A program made the translations under genes and the position numbers. A stretch of DNA of 64,000 nucleotides from NCBI RefSeq assembly GCF_963855985.1, contig NC_087092.1:11160001-11224000 (forward strand), in the 5' to 3' direction. Below, in pieces: positions 27,001-42,000 of the stretch. The stretch is from Ostrinia nubilalis (Eukaryota; Arthropoda; Insecta; Lepidoptera; Crambidae). The notes under the pieces were generated by a model. That model was not told where the DNA came from and searched no databases. It was given only the letters and a program-made list of their open reading frames with translations. The stretch's first letter is position 1. Each line of letters starts with the position of its first letter.

Positions 27001-30000
27001 AATGGGATCAACATTAGTATGTAATGGCGCATCCACACATGCCGGGCGGCACGGCCGGCGGCCAGCCCGGCGGCCAGGACGGCACACTGGCATGGCATTT
27101 TGAAAGCCGGCGGCAAACTTGGCGGCATGTGTGGACACGCCATAATACAGCACGCAGTGCCTTTATGGTACCAGACGTAACTTGCAATGTAACTTATTAA
27201 TTATTTTTAAAGACGTTGGTTCGTATAAAAACCCTAAATATAAAAATAAGCGGAGCCTTCATAATCAGAAATTTTATTTTAACTTTTATGGTACTATTAA
27301 TACTCGTAGCTTTCTTTTATGAGTTTGCGAGATCGCTAAATCAAAATATCTCAATTCCAGGCGAGGTAGGTATGTACCTACTACTTATTTAACTTGCAAT
27401 AACTTAACATGCAAATGAGTATATTTATGCTTATTGATTGTAATTCTTTCTAACGATTGTATAATAATATGACTTATATTATCCAATAGCATTATACATA
27501 TAGTAGCTCCATAACCGACAATATTAAACCAATGACAAATCTGTGTCGGCATTTTATGTAAGTTGAGTGTAGGTAAACATCATTACAGTTTTTTTTGTAG
27601 TTCCTATTTTTATCATGATATTATTTGATAATGCTTACAACAAGCCCCAATTAAGTATTGTTTGGGTTTGACATGCGATACACATAAATAATTCCACCGC
27701 ATTCACTAATTGGAATGTACGTACGGCGACTAATTACCTACCTGGTTTAATTGGGACAAACTTTTTTGGTAGCTCGTATAAATTAATTACTGCAAAGAGT
27801 TTTAGTATTGATAATCGTGTAATTGGGTGTTTATGAATCAAATAACAGTTAGGCACGATATTTCTTGTTTTATTTGGTCATTATTGCTTACTTTTATAAC
27901 ATCAAGAAAAAGCACGCTTACTTAGCGTTACTCAAAATAATACAAAATCGAGTTAAATGCAAATATCGCGTCAAAAATTTTGAGAATCTAGGTATTTCAA
28001 ATTAGATTTAACTGATGACGGCTTCAAAGCATCTTAAAAGCTTATTCTAGATACCTTAAGGTAAGCAAGAATGAAATTTGAAGGAATAAAGGACAACATA
28101 GTGAAGTTGTATTTCTCCGTTGTGAGAGAGTTGTCCAGCAGAGGATGTCATTTAGCTGAAACAAACTAACAAACATTTCATTTGTTCTCCAGGGTGCTGC
28201 TGGTGATGCCTGAGATGGGGCTGAACGTCATGGGCACCATGTGGATGTTCTGCGAGGTTATCGACTGCTCTGTTGAGGACCGTTTCTCCAGCATAGTTAT
28301 ACAAAGTAAGTTATTATCAATTCCTTAACACCCGTATTCACAATCGATTGCTTAAGTGAAGCAGCAAATCGAACGCACAGCGTTAAATAGAGCTCTATGA
28401 TTGGTTCGTGTGTCACCCTGTGTGTCCACGCGTACTGTGAGACTTCATAATAATGTTTGTGAATAAGGGCGTAATTTCTTGAAATTAGTTATTTGATATC
28501 CCATTAGCCCTACCAAGCGGCAAAATATATGCTTTTGTTTAAAATGGGTTCTACCACAGTTTCAGCGCTATACGAGGGTCGAATTAGCGATCCTCGGATT
28601 GGACAATAAGATGCCGAAACCGTTGGGCTATTGTATTGTGGCGTATCTTCATTATCATTGGTTACATTTACGTAACTCTTTAATGTGCTGATAAAATGAA
28701 CTGAGTTTAATTAATTACTTAGAAGGTTTCTGCTATACTACGTTTAATTTAAATAAAAAAAAAAAAAAACAAGCATGCCCAAAATACAGTAACAAAACAC
28801 ATGCCCATGAAGCAAAAAAAAATGTATTAGAGCTTATTAAATGGTGATATGAAGTCAAGAATGTGTACACATTGAATCTTTAATATTTACTATTAAAGAC
28901 CAGCTGTGCCCGCGACTTCGTATGCATGAAAATTGTTTTCCTGAAGAAGGACTTAGTAATCGAGATTGCTTGGAATCCTGGATTACCTTCTAATTAACCA
29001 AATCCTCTCATTTAAATAGGATTTAGAAGGGTCAGCTACATGTAAAGGATCTTTATTTTTAGTCGAAGTAAAATGTTGCCTTTATTTTGAGTTACGCAAT
29101 ATGTAATCAGTTATTGTAAGTAAAATAAGCTTGATACTTTATGAAAGCTATTTTTAGATACTGTATTTGTATACCCAACAGTGCCTTATACCTACACTCT
29201 ACAATATTAGCTTCTTTATTGACATAATTTAAAGATGTTGTCTTGGGTAGGTATGGAGAAAGAAATATTGAAGTCTGAAATGTACTCGTACCTACTGATT
29301 TTGGAATAAATTACCATCAGTATCACCGATAAAGTTCCAAGTCGTTTAAGTGCTTTAAGCAAAACTGCTATATCATTTTGGAGCAGTAAAGAATAAATCT
29401 TAGTTACCTACTTAGTTTAACTTAGATTACTTATCCATTCTAGAAATGGATGGCTCACTTAAGCACATTACGTCTCATAAGGAGCTTCAAAAACTCATCT
29501 TAATAAATTGTTTAACGTATACAAAGCCATATTTAGGCTTTAATTATATGGGTCATTCCATAAAAATCTGTATATTTTCGACGTCATTTTGTCCGTAACT
29601 TTTTTGAGATGCTTTTAAATACTTTATTAGTGTAAATTATTGTTTATTAATTAATTATGTTATGTCTAAAAGGGCCAGTCACTTTATGCTTTATTTTAGG
29701 AGAAATTATAATTTTCAATTTTTTCATACTACATTACTCCTATATGACTTCTAATAAAGTATAAAACTTTTAACCTTAACATTTATAGATAAGTTAATAC
29801 ACATAATGTAGTTGTTTTGTTATTATCACTATATAAAAAACATCATTCCCTAACTAGTAATTTAGTCCCAAGTGCCGTTTAAAGCTAGGGCCTGACACTC
29901 TAGGGACTGACGATTTGGAGTAAAACTTAACACAAATGCAGATTAACTTTATATTATAAGATGCTTAATACGATGTGCCGAAAATAGCCAAAAAACTACA

Positions 30001-33000
30001 CGTAAATACTATTAAATTATATACAATTTCCTATTATAATCAATAAAGCTACTCAACTAGGGACTGACGAAGTGACTGGATTAACACATGTTTCAGTAAC
30101 AACTGGCACGTTTGCACTAATTCAAAAAACGGCTACCGCAAAGCCAGTATGGTCAGAGGATAACTTCGTATCGTACTTTAAACTCAACTAAATGTCATTC
30201 ACTCTAAATACATATTAAAGCGCAAAATTATAAAATCAGTGCGTGGCGAGGGAATGACGCTAAAAACTGTAGACTCTTTTTCAACTAAAGAAAATCAAAT
30301 TATTGTTTATTGAAACCGCAAAATATTAATAGAATTTGGTGTAATATACATTTAAATAGATTATTCGTTAAATAAAACAAAGGATAAAGTTGATGTTTTT
30401 ATAAATGTGGGTCCCAAAACACAAACTTTTGGAGTACGGACATGCCTAGGGAATGACGTTTTGGGTCATTCAAAAGGAATTTAAGATGTTTTAAAAATAG
30501 TTTCAAAAAATATAAATGGGTGATGAATAAAGCACATTGCGAGCTGTTATTTAACAATTTTGGAATAAAATATAACAAATATTTCATGTGAAATGTGGCG
30601 CGGACTAAGAGTTGACATATTTTTGTGGAATGACCCATATAAGAACCGTGATTTTACTAGATAAATAAAATATGTAATATGTCAACGTGAAATTGTGAAC
30701 TCTGTCAGTTTATAATATAACGCGTTAGATTGTAAACTAACAGTGGGTTAGGTTAGGTTAGATTGTAATTTAACTACGTCAGATTATAATCTGACGGAAT
30801 TCACAATTTTACGGTGACATAATTATATAAATAAAATTTACAACTTGTGTGGGTGTACCTGTAACAAACCGAATAAGCGACATTTCAAAAGTAATTTTGA
30901 TATTGTGACTCAATTATTACAACAATAATTGCAAAAAAAAGAACTAACTACTCCTTGTCTATCATAGAATCAAGTAGCTTATTCCAATTTTCTTAATAGC
31001 TGTAAGGTTTATTTTTATTTAACAATCAATTTGGAAAGTTGCAATGTGCCTAAGGTTGACCAGATCGTACAAGTCGTGTTTGTCGCTTTTATTTATGACT
31101 AATTATTGGTAGAAGTACGGCAGTGCTACCAAACGTAACAAAAGTGGCGGGAAATTCGACAGATTGTTAATATTTTGATGTGAAATTAGAAATGGTGTAC
31201 TACAGGTTCCTGGTGTGGGACTGGTGCACCCACCCTACATAGAAACACATTTTTCTATGGTGCAGGGATCGCTTTACTACTAAAATGACTAACCACCAGG
31301 CCAAGCAGTCTTATTTCTCATATAAATGGTCGAAGTGTGTGGAAGCTATAAAGAACTGCAATCACTTACATAAGTATAAGTACACACACACTTAAGTTAC
31401 ATAAGCTGTCATCAAGCCAGTCATTCATGCTCCATGGTTTTGCTAGCAGTTCAATCGGTTTTTCCCCATTAATGTCTCCACGATCGATTTAACATGTCGC
31501 ACAAGGCTTAATACTCACTCGTGGACGTAATTAATTAGATCGACTGACATTTCATTAAAATGATAATTAAAGAAATATTAATTGAAAATGTTATTAAATT
31601 TTCAATTATATATCTTAATGAATAAACGTAATGTTTCATGGAAACATTTTCCCTTGGGAATATATTCCTTTCAAATGTTAGTGTCAATAAACGTATTTAG
31701 TTGGTTCTATGAACTCTACTTCAAATAATAGAGAATAGAGGCATAAACTAAACCATGATAGAAGCTCGGCAAGTAACAATAAACAGGAAATATGTACTAA
31801 TTAGCGCTGCAAAGTTTTGTAGAGTAAGTTGAGCATTGTTCGCCGCTCGGCTTAGTTCGCGAACAATGCACGGCCCATGTCTGATAAACAACTATTCAAT
31901 ATTTGCTCACTAACTACACGAGTTTCGAGTTCATAATAGGTATTGATCTTCTACGAATACCGTTTTTAACCGATTCGACTGTATTTTGACCCCCGGTTTC
32001 TGATTTGAGATTTTCAGCTTGAACCTATAAGTACAAGGCAAAGTTCATACTTAAGTACTTATGTTAAGTGCACGTTTTGAATTGGTTTTATGTTTTTGTG
32101 ATTTAGGTAATACCTAACATTTTCCGAGACGCTGAAAAGTGTATAGTTTGTGACTGGTTATTTTGCATAAAGGGTCAAATTGTAACGCTTGTTTGTGACA
32201 TTGACGTAAATTGAGTTACGGTTTTTTGCCAAGTCAAAGGGTTCGGGCTCTACTTTACTCGTAGCTATACAGGGTGGAAACGATAAGTGATCTCACTCGA
32301 TTATTTCTTAACTATGCAAGATATCCAAAAACTGGTTACTGATCCTGAAAGTGCTTCACGAGCTCTATCCAACGGTATCAATAATAGGTTACAAAATAAA
32401 CTGGATCTATCTGAAAATTCAATGTTTCCAGCTTCCATACATTTACTACTGCCACAGTCATGGCACACATGTCTTGATAATATTATAGCAAGTAAAGCCT
32501 AAAACCAATGTTTTCCATGAATAATTTTAAATAAGAATGCAATTTACGAGTTCTTTTAAGTGTTTATTATTTAAAATAAAAAAAATAACACTTCTAATAT
32601 TGTATGGCTAGCATAGTGGCATACATTTAGTATGGAGGCTGAAAACATTGAATTTTCGGATAGATCCAGTTAATTCTGTAACCTATTACTAATGTCGTTT
32701 GAAAGAGCTCGTGAAGCACTTTCAGGATCAGTAATCAGTTCGTCGATATCTTGTGTAGTTTAGAAATAATCGAATGAGATCACTTATCGTTTCCACCCTG
32801 TATAGCAACAAACGTTTATGTAAGATAAAATAGATTTATTAAGACAGTAACAGCTATGGTGTTTATAGATTAATTGTAATCATTATTTTTAACTCGTATA
32901 ATGTGGCTGTATTGTACGACTAGTATCTAATATCTATCTGGACAAGACTATCAATATTACTTTTTGTTCTAGGTATTGAATTTAGCATTATTAAAACAAA

Positions 33001-36000
33001 TGTTATTTTTTTATTAATAAGTATCTGTAACATGATTTTCACCTTCAAAATATTGAGAAAACGTTAGAGTTTGAATCAGTTATTTTATTTCCACAGATCA
33101 TAATCCTCCTTGGCTGCGCGACACTGGCCACTAAGAAAAACTTAATTCTTTCTCGACGACCAACATCGATGCTCTTTTGTTTTCTCACGATGTTTCTTCC
33201 ACGACTTGATTTTGTATTCTACATAGTAACACAAGACCTATCAGAGGGATAAAAATATTTAACTGGAAAAAATATCTATCAAATGTGAAACCCGTTCAAT
33301 TATTTTCGAACTTTTATACACGTGCCTACACCATTCCTTATTCCTATCAGGGAGTATTTTATAATATTGTTTTCGTAGTCAATGATATCAAATCACCCGC
33401 ATCCATATAAAAACGCCCGAAGGCTTAAGGTTTAGTCAAACGAGCTTCCTTTGCAACAAACAAACTATCACATTTCTAGTGTTTATTTGTAACAATATCC
33501 TTCTCAGAAAGCATAATTGATTTGCGATTCCAAAAATAGATCGTGGCTTAGCGGTAGTTAAACGACTTTTGTCCATTAATTAACCTTACATTAATGGATC
33601 TTTAAACAGTAATTAAACCGTAACAGGAGTAGGTCTACTGAAATAGAATTTAACGTCATTAATAAATGCTGAAAAACTAAAGAATGTCATTTCTCGCTAT
33701 CGTTCCTGTGTTCTATATCCAGATAGGATAAAATAGATTCCAAGATAGATTAATAATTGCAGGCTTAAGACACGATGTAATAAGACTCACTAAAGCGGTA
33801 CGAATACGATAAGTAACATAAATGAATACGTCTCGGCAATCGTAATTCGTAGCGTAGGACGCTCATTTAATCAATGGACGAGAGTGATTGTGCTTTGTGG
33901 CGCTCCTCCTTACCTAGGAGGAAGCTTAGGTACACTGATCTTTCGATCTGGAAGAGCAAGCTCTTCTTGCTAATTTGATATCATGAATATAAAGAAACGA
34001 GCAACACTTTTGTATTGTTACAATCGAAAAATCATTTAAAATTCATGAGCCAGTTATTGTCAATTCACAGGATCTTTTTTACCATTTCATGAATATACAA
34101 TTATTTCATATGTACAGCAGTAAAATGATATTGATGACGTAATATAAAATATAATTACTCACTTACTTTTTATGAGAACTTACCAACCTATTTGTCCCCA
34201 GGTATAGTCCTGTTCAACTGGGTCCAGCTAGCCCTAACCGTGTTTGGCCTCTTCATGGTCTTCGACCCCCTGGGCTCCGTCCGGTACGGGGACATGCAGG
34301 ACACCCCCAACCAGGTGCGACACCACAAGAAGGTCACCGGACTCTGGTCGAGACGGTTTCGATGGGCCTTCTGCTGGCTGAAGAGGGATGAGCACGGGAA
34401 AGAAGCTTTTCAGCAGGTCGCAGGTAATTATTTGTATAACAGAACTATGTTTAGGGTATTCCTATTTTCCCCGAAAGGCTTCACCAGAATGTTGCAAAAG
34501 TGTGGTTTTTACGCTCAAAGACCGAAAATGTTCATTGAGAGAAAAAATAGCTCGTGATCCAAAAAAAAATGTGTTTGATTCGTAGGTATGTAAACGATCA
34601 CTCGTTGTACCAAAGGAAAACCATGATGCGTTCAGCACTAGTTGGTATAAGTAACTGTACTGTATCATTACGGCGGACTAATTGTAACAGTCGGCAGGTC
34701 GATTGTATTTTTTTAACCTACAACAGCTTAGCCTGCATTTCTCGCCTGATGGAGAGTGATGATGAGGCCAAGGGTATAAAGCGAACTTCAGATTATTTCA
34801 GGAATGTTTTCTTTTATCTATTTTTAATTAAAAATATAATCATTAGTGGCCTCCAAAGTAATACGGACTAAAGCATCCAATGTTTGTGCTTTTAAGAATC
34901 CCGCTAAGAGGATGAAATATTTTCTCTAAACATGCAATTCCTTTTATTTAACCACAACCGCCTTTTAATGGCAAAGAAATGTCGATATCAACCCTGATGT
35001 CATAGACATAAAGTACAAAATGTAGAAAATAAAATGTGCTCACAGATACGATTTTATTTATCCACTTTGTAAATAAATCTACGGAACTGAGCGGTTTCCT
35101 TTCACAAATCCCATCGCGTAACTATTGTCGTGGTCGATGAGGAAAATGCTATGATTTTTAAGCATAAAAATGCACAATAGATGGTAAAGTCAAAGTTAGT
35201 CTCTGCCAAATAATAATATGTATTTAGGTTTACTTTAACCAGACAAACTTTATGATAAAGAACAGGCCATTCAGATAACACTACTTTTGCAGTTGGTACA
35301 GTAACTTAAATAGTAAAGCACTTAATATATCGGATCGACATTCGAACTTGGTATTGAAAATTGACACTAAGATTCAATATGCATGCATAATGCATAGTTT
35401 TAACTCTACGTTGTGACTTTGTTATAATAATGCAGTCTACACACCAAACCCGCCGACATGAGTCATCGATATGAAATTTCTTTTGAAATAAAGCCGCCGA
35501 CACCAAGCCGCCGGGCTGTTGGCAGGCTTGGTATGTAGAGGAGTCCATAAGTAAACATAAAAATACATAACTAAAGTAATAAATATTATTGACGGGATTG
35601 CTACCTTGTACCTTAATTTCGAGTTTCCGATATTTCGGCACTGTTGCAAGCGCCGTGGTCAATAATATTATTATGTTAGTGACCATGAAAGTTTAAAACA
35701 ATATAGGTACATACATACCTACCTAATGTGATTTCTCTCCGCAATCATTTTAAACACCGAAGCCTTTAATCTGTTTTAACCAACCATGCACCTAATCTAA
35801 TGTTATGTGCATAACCAAGTAAATTGGAACTTTGTTAAAAGCACTTCAGGTTCGCCCACGCTCCAGACTGATACTCGACTGACTGACTCGAAAATGTAGA
35901 GCTTTTCTAATATAAGGTGGAGGCCTTTGTCCAGCAGTGGACGTCATTTGGCTGAAGACGACGACGACGACGATCTATCTGATAAATATCTGTGTGCCAG

Positions 36001-39000
36001 GGCGAATCGAGATACAATAGAAACCTTATTACCGCGGTTATTCATAGCCTGTTGAAATTAATATACCTACATTTTTATAAAATGTATAAAAATCAGCTGC
36101 TAAGTCTGAGCCTTTGTGCAATTTAATTACACATTGTATAATGTTCTACAACGTTCAGTAGAGGTTACAGTGTTTCAAAGTTGAGAACTAAGTAAATTAG
36201 GGGCTGTTAAATGCGCTAGTTGCATTAATCCCGCCCACGCTCGCCGGAGTGTTTACTTATTAGATTGTCTCCGAGTGATACGACATAATATGGAAGCTGC
36301 CTACGCTGCATGAATATGATCGTGGATGTAATAATATGTTATACAAGCTAAGTATTCTGCTATAAACACCTAAAACTTAATTATTACATTAATTAAACAA
36401 TAGGCAATAAAATGTTTTGAAGTATTTTCTGAAGGCTCTAAAAACTATTTTTTCAGTAGGTTTATTAATAATTTAAATATTTCGCTGAAAAAAATGCAGT
36501 ATAGAATTTGAAAGGCTTTGCTGAAGGCAACAAAATAGGATTTTCTAGCACGTAATTAATACGTTACACGTGCATGTGCTGGACACGGCCATTACATTCA
36601 ATTGAAGGATTACCATGCAATTTAGATAAGGAGTTCAATCTACCTAAATATTTATATTAGTTTGTCTAAAATACGTTTCAATGGGTGAATTTCCAATCTA
36701 ACGGTCAAAGATCAATACCAATTGTGACGTATATTTTTGCTAGAAAATGCAAACAATCTTTTTGTGCCGTCGCGTCGGCGAGGCTTCGTTCCATGTGTGA
36801 TGTACAGTTGACAACACGTTAGAGTTAGACTACATATTTCTGCGGCAAAATGGCATCTATTAACAAGTACATAAAACCACAAAAAATGGTGCACTGTATG
36901 CACAGGTTTGGAGGGTTTACTCGTGCGCTCGTAGCTCACACGTGTTGTAGAGACTACGCCAAAGATGAACACTCATTTTTCCTCTGCTATTTCATAATAA
37001 CAATGATTTTCTTGTATAGCCGCTAGAGACCATTACTTTTTATGCAAGTTGTGTTTATAATTGAAATATAATGCCTCGAAAGCGCGTTTTGTTTTATATT
37101 TTTACATTCCTTATGAATTCCTAAGATTTCAACTTTAAGATAAAGGTGCTGAAAGTATTTAGAAAAACTTGAGACCACTTTTTTTGCTAATGAATGTAAA
37201 AATTCTCGTGTTTTTGTTGTTTTGGAACCTCAGAACTGAAGTTGAGTGATAAAACCTTGAAGAAAGAACTTATTCTACGAGTACTTACGACAATGCACAA
37301 GACTATTATAAGTTGGAACAAAAGTTTCGATGGATTTTCAAACAGTAGATTCAAATTTCCTCGACATCGTCTGCAATCATGAAAATATTTATTTCATTGG
37401 TCTGTTAACACTTTAAAACCGATACAGATATTATTCAAATCCATAACTATGACAATTATAACTTCATAACTTACGACGAGCTCGTTTTCATGCTCTACAG
37501 AGTATACAGTGTGTGGTTAGTGATGTGAAAAATATTCGTATTCGCTAAATTTTCATTATCTTGATATTTGTAAAATCTTGCATTTAAACAAAAAATATTT
37601 AACACGTACCTAATTAAACAATAAATTGTTAATGCCAAGTTTTTCATATGAAAGTTCGATGTAAAATCTAAAGTACTCACTTTTTTCGAGTAACACTGAT
37701 TTGAGAATTAAGTAGGTACTTTTTGCTTCAGAATTTTCAGCATTTTCGAAAAATATAGGATGAATGCTCATAAAAGCTATTAATATCTATTATTACTTGA
37801 AGTTACCCTCCTTTATTTCGAATATCGTCCCTTACCTAACAACACCGCTTAAGTCGATTTTTGGCGGTTTTGACATTTTAATGCCATTGGATAGATCTGC
37901 TCATCGCGCGTCTAACCATTGGTCACATGTTATAGATTTCAGCCAATAAGAAGCCGTAATTTGAATTTTAGTGACACCGCGCAAGTCGGTTTGCCTCGCA
38001 ACACCGCTCAAGTCGTTAGTCTGCCATACATTTCTCGTAAAGTTCCTTCGCGCTCCGTAATTTTTATATTTTTAAGTGAGTTTTATCGCGAAAAGGTCTA
38101 TGAAAGAAGTTTTAATAGAAGATTAAGATGTAAGCTATATAATAATGTATTTTTTAATGATTTACGCGTATTAATATATAAGGAAATGATAATATAAAAT
38201 ATCTTCATTTACTTAAGCGGTGTTTACAAATTTTTTTTCAAACTTAGGCGGTGTTTCAAACAGTATTTTAATTCTTTTAGGAAGCTATACAAGTGAAATA
38301 CACTATTGATGGAGAAGGAATTGATTCTTGAAGTATTCCGAGTTCAGGTGATGAATTTTTATGTGCACAATTACAAGAAGCAGGACATAAACGGCGTAAA
38401 CAACTGCCCAGGTTTTAAACGAATCGAAGGCTTTCTCATAATCCTCAAACACCAGGCAAAGTGGCTGATTATACTCCTCGGTCTTCTGTCTCGGTGTCCG
38501 CAGCGTATGTATGTGATCTAAGACACTAAAGCCTGCTAGCCAGCCTGGAAACCAGCTTGATCAGGAGGCTGGAAGGCGTCGAGTTGGCGAGCTAGACGAT
38601 TCATAATTACTCGAAAACAGCTTGTAGACATGGTTCAGAAGTCAGATGGGTCTATAATTCTTCAACAAGGTTTAATCGCCGTTTTTTGAAGAAGAGTATC
38701 ACCAGACTTCTGTGCCGTGCCGTAGGAGTTTTTCCCTCGAGGATGACGGATTAGAACAGCTTTCAAAGAGCCTTTAGCATCGACATTTCACCTGCTTTCA
38801 AAAGCTGAGCTGTAACTCTATCATCACCCGGGGCCTTGTTGTTTATCAGCTGTTCCAGAGCTATTCCAAGCTCGTGTAGACTGGCGTTCGGGATATCTTA
38901 GGTATTGTGTCGGGTCAATCTAGCTCTTGGGTCTTCGGCTAGATTTGTAACAGTTGTGAACACAGTCGTGTATAAAAGTCGTCCGTAGAACTTCTCAACC

Positions 39001-42000
39001 TCTTTCAATATCTCAGGCCCCGACGCTATTCTCGGTCTTCAGCTTGGTCAGTTGGCTTTGGCCAACAGACAGACTGATCTCTTACGAACACCTTAGAGCC
39101 CTTGTTATGCTCAATCGTCTGTATTATATGCGTAGGTCGCGAGTCAAAAGACTTAGAGATCTATCTGTTAAGACGCCGATACTGAGCAGCATCTTCAGAT
39201 GACTGCAGATCCATGTTTCGTCTTTCTTCTATAAGGCTATTAATGAGATCAGAGATCTTTTTTGTTTCTCTTAAACGACGGGTTTTAAAGACCTTAGATC
39301 CAGTCAGTTGGACAATTCCCAAGAACCTGCCATTGTACTCTTCCACATTTTTGCAATGTCCCGGCATTGGAAACGATTTTGCAACTCGAGTTGAGCTTTC
39401 GGGGTTGGATGGACGCTGGGCGGAGTGTAGACTTTATCAGTCCACATCTATTGAGATTTGGACTTATATTTAATGTGCGTCTTACCATTTGGTGATTGCT
39501 TCCTGTTTTGACCAAATTGACCACACAGACAACATGCTTCTACGTCGACAAGATGAAGTTGATCTCATATTTCATAGCGTCATTGGGATGCAGCGAAATC
39601 TACTTTCGCTGTTTTGGCTTTCTGAAGAAGAAGTTCATCATCCCTCTCCATAAAGCCAGCCAGCAGTTAGCCACGTGCGTTCCTCTCTCCGTACCCAAAT
39701 TGCCCCACTTCCAGCTCATTGACGTTTCGTTTGCCCAGCTTCGCGTTGAAGGCCCCCCCATCACAATATTTGATCTACACACTGTGATTCTTAAGGTTTA
39801 GGTTAAAGATACATACGTTATAATGATTGTTTAATTATTTTTTAAATAATTCTTAATAAAATTTTTCTTTGTAAATCATCTATTAATACCTTATTCCTTT
39901 ACATTTCGGCAAACAACACCGCCTAACTCTACAAAAATATCAGTCAATACCGCTCAAGTCATAAAATATAGGTTAAAATAAAGTAAATCGTCAAATTAAG
40001 TATAAATAATTATTTCTTAACCACTAAATAAAGTATTTAATAAGTAACAATTGGAAAAATCCATCGATTTTTTAAAATAAACAGTTTTTTTCGTCTCCTG
40101 TAAAGTTGGTAAAAATGACTTACGCGGTGTTGTTAGCTAAGGGACGATATCTTATCACTTCTTTTCCAGCCTCCAACCTTTGCCAGCTACCTAGCTTGTG
40201 TAACACCTGTGTCCTATTTGTATAAATATTCATGTCAAAATAATGTTCAAGTTTATTATAAAGAATCAGATATTCTTATTCACCGAACCGAACTGTTCGT
40301 TCTGTTAAAGTTGTATCCGACATCACTACAGTAGTGGTGGCAGCCTTCCTCTCGTCTATCAAGTTACACCCAGCGGGGTGCGAAATTGTTGAGATCCGTA
40401 TCCGACGAGTTGGAAACGTGCAGCTCGATCGTGTAACGGTGTTATTGTACCTCGAGGGATACCAGAAGTTCATAACTAGTTACTCTGTCTGAAAACTGAG
40501 ACAATTATTTGTATTGGTACTTATGAATGTTTCTATTTATAAGTTTTGGTTCATATTATATGTAAGTTAATTAGTTTTTTTACGCAACTGTTACGAACAA
40601 AGTTTTTAAAGTATCTAGCACAATCAAGCCTCTAATAACTGATATTGAAATTCAATAGATCACATAACTTCAATTTTTTTATTGGATTCATTGTGATTTT
40701 TAGCACTGCAACTTTTTGCAGCCATTTGTACCTACCTATACGCTTTTAACAGCCCTGTATAAATAATTGGCTTTATTAATAATCAAGTTTTATAATGCTC
40801 TATCGATTGTTTATTTTTACCCGACTGCGCCAGAAAGAGGGTTATTTACAGTAGTTTTTCTATTGTTACAGCTCTCCTCAGCGCACTGTTCCGATCAACC
40901 GACCTAGTCCCTTCTGACGTGGTCGCCGGCTGCGTTCTCTTACGAGTACGGCAGAAGCGGGAAACCCGAGAGATGCGGCGCATCCAAATGCTCAACGACG
41001 AGGAACCGATCTACACCACAGATGTGAACAAAGTCTTCTCGGAGACCCCTCCCTGGATGAACCTGGAGGACGCTCTACACTACTTGAGGCTGTCCATAGC
41101 AGCGTACGGCTGGCCGTATGTGTTGTACCGACACTGCTTCACTGGATTCTGCAAATTGGCGCGCCATTTGACGTGTTGTTGCTGTCGGTAAGTTTCACAC
41201 TTACTTACTCTACACTAGAAGTATTTTGTGTTGAAAATATGAGAACTTGATGAGCTGCTTGAAACTCTGGGAAAACAGACAAATGGGTGAACAAAATAAA
41301 ACATACACTCGAATTGAAAACCTCCGCCTTTTATTGAAGTCGGTTATAAAAGTGAAATAATTTTTCATTTCGAAATACGAAACCGTGTGAAATTCAAGCG
41401 ATTCTGTAACTTTCTTTTTTCATTTGGAAATTACACCATGTAAAACAAGGTTATAACTTACATGGTACCAAAGCTTAATGAATGATATTATGGCTATATC
41501 CACCAAGACATTTTCGAAGAAATAATAGCGTAAACCATCAGAGGCCTATTTTCAGCTGATTTATTATTAACTTAAGCCCACACAAGGTAAAACACACCTG
41601 TCTGTCTGTGGTAAACCTTGCAAATGTCTTCATTAGACAGTCTGTAGCGGTAAGGTATAATTTTAATGTCCCGTTCGTATGCTTGGTTGGATTCGGAAAT
41701 AAATTTCCTAAAGACTAAAGCTGAGTACACACTGATACACACTACATTTCTTAGGCACAATTCCAGCTTAGTTTAGGTATATTTGGTGCGGTTAGTAATT
41801 TTGTCACTTTTTATCGATTTGTGACTTGCGCCAAATTTGATGTTCATTTTGTGTAGACAGTACATAAAATTTATTGCTACTCGAAGAAAGGTAGCTTTCA
41901 AGTTATGACATAAAGTGGACGTGTAATATCTTGAATTTAAAAGAGCATGGTAACTAGGTACTTAAGTAGGTATTCCAAAATATACTTACTTATCGTAGGT

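Noticed and set aside
32287..32502. 71-codon open frame
   Set aside because: It is inside one arm of the long hairpin; the other arm has stops in the matching frame.
35306..35686. 126-codon minus-strand open frame in intron 4
   Set aside because: No domain, no signal of coding bias, AT-rich; it lies within an intron and matches nothing I know.
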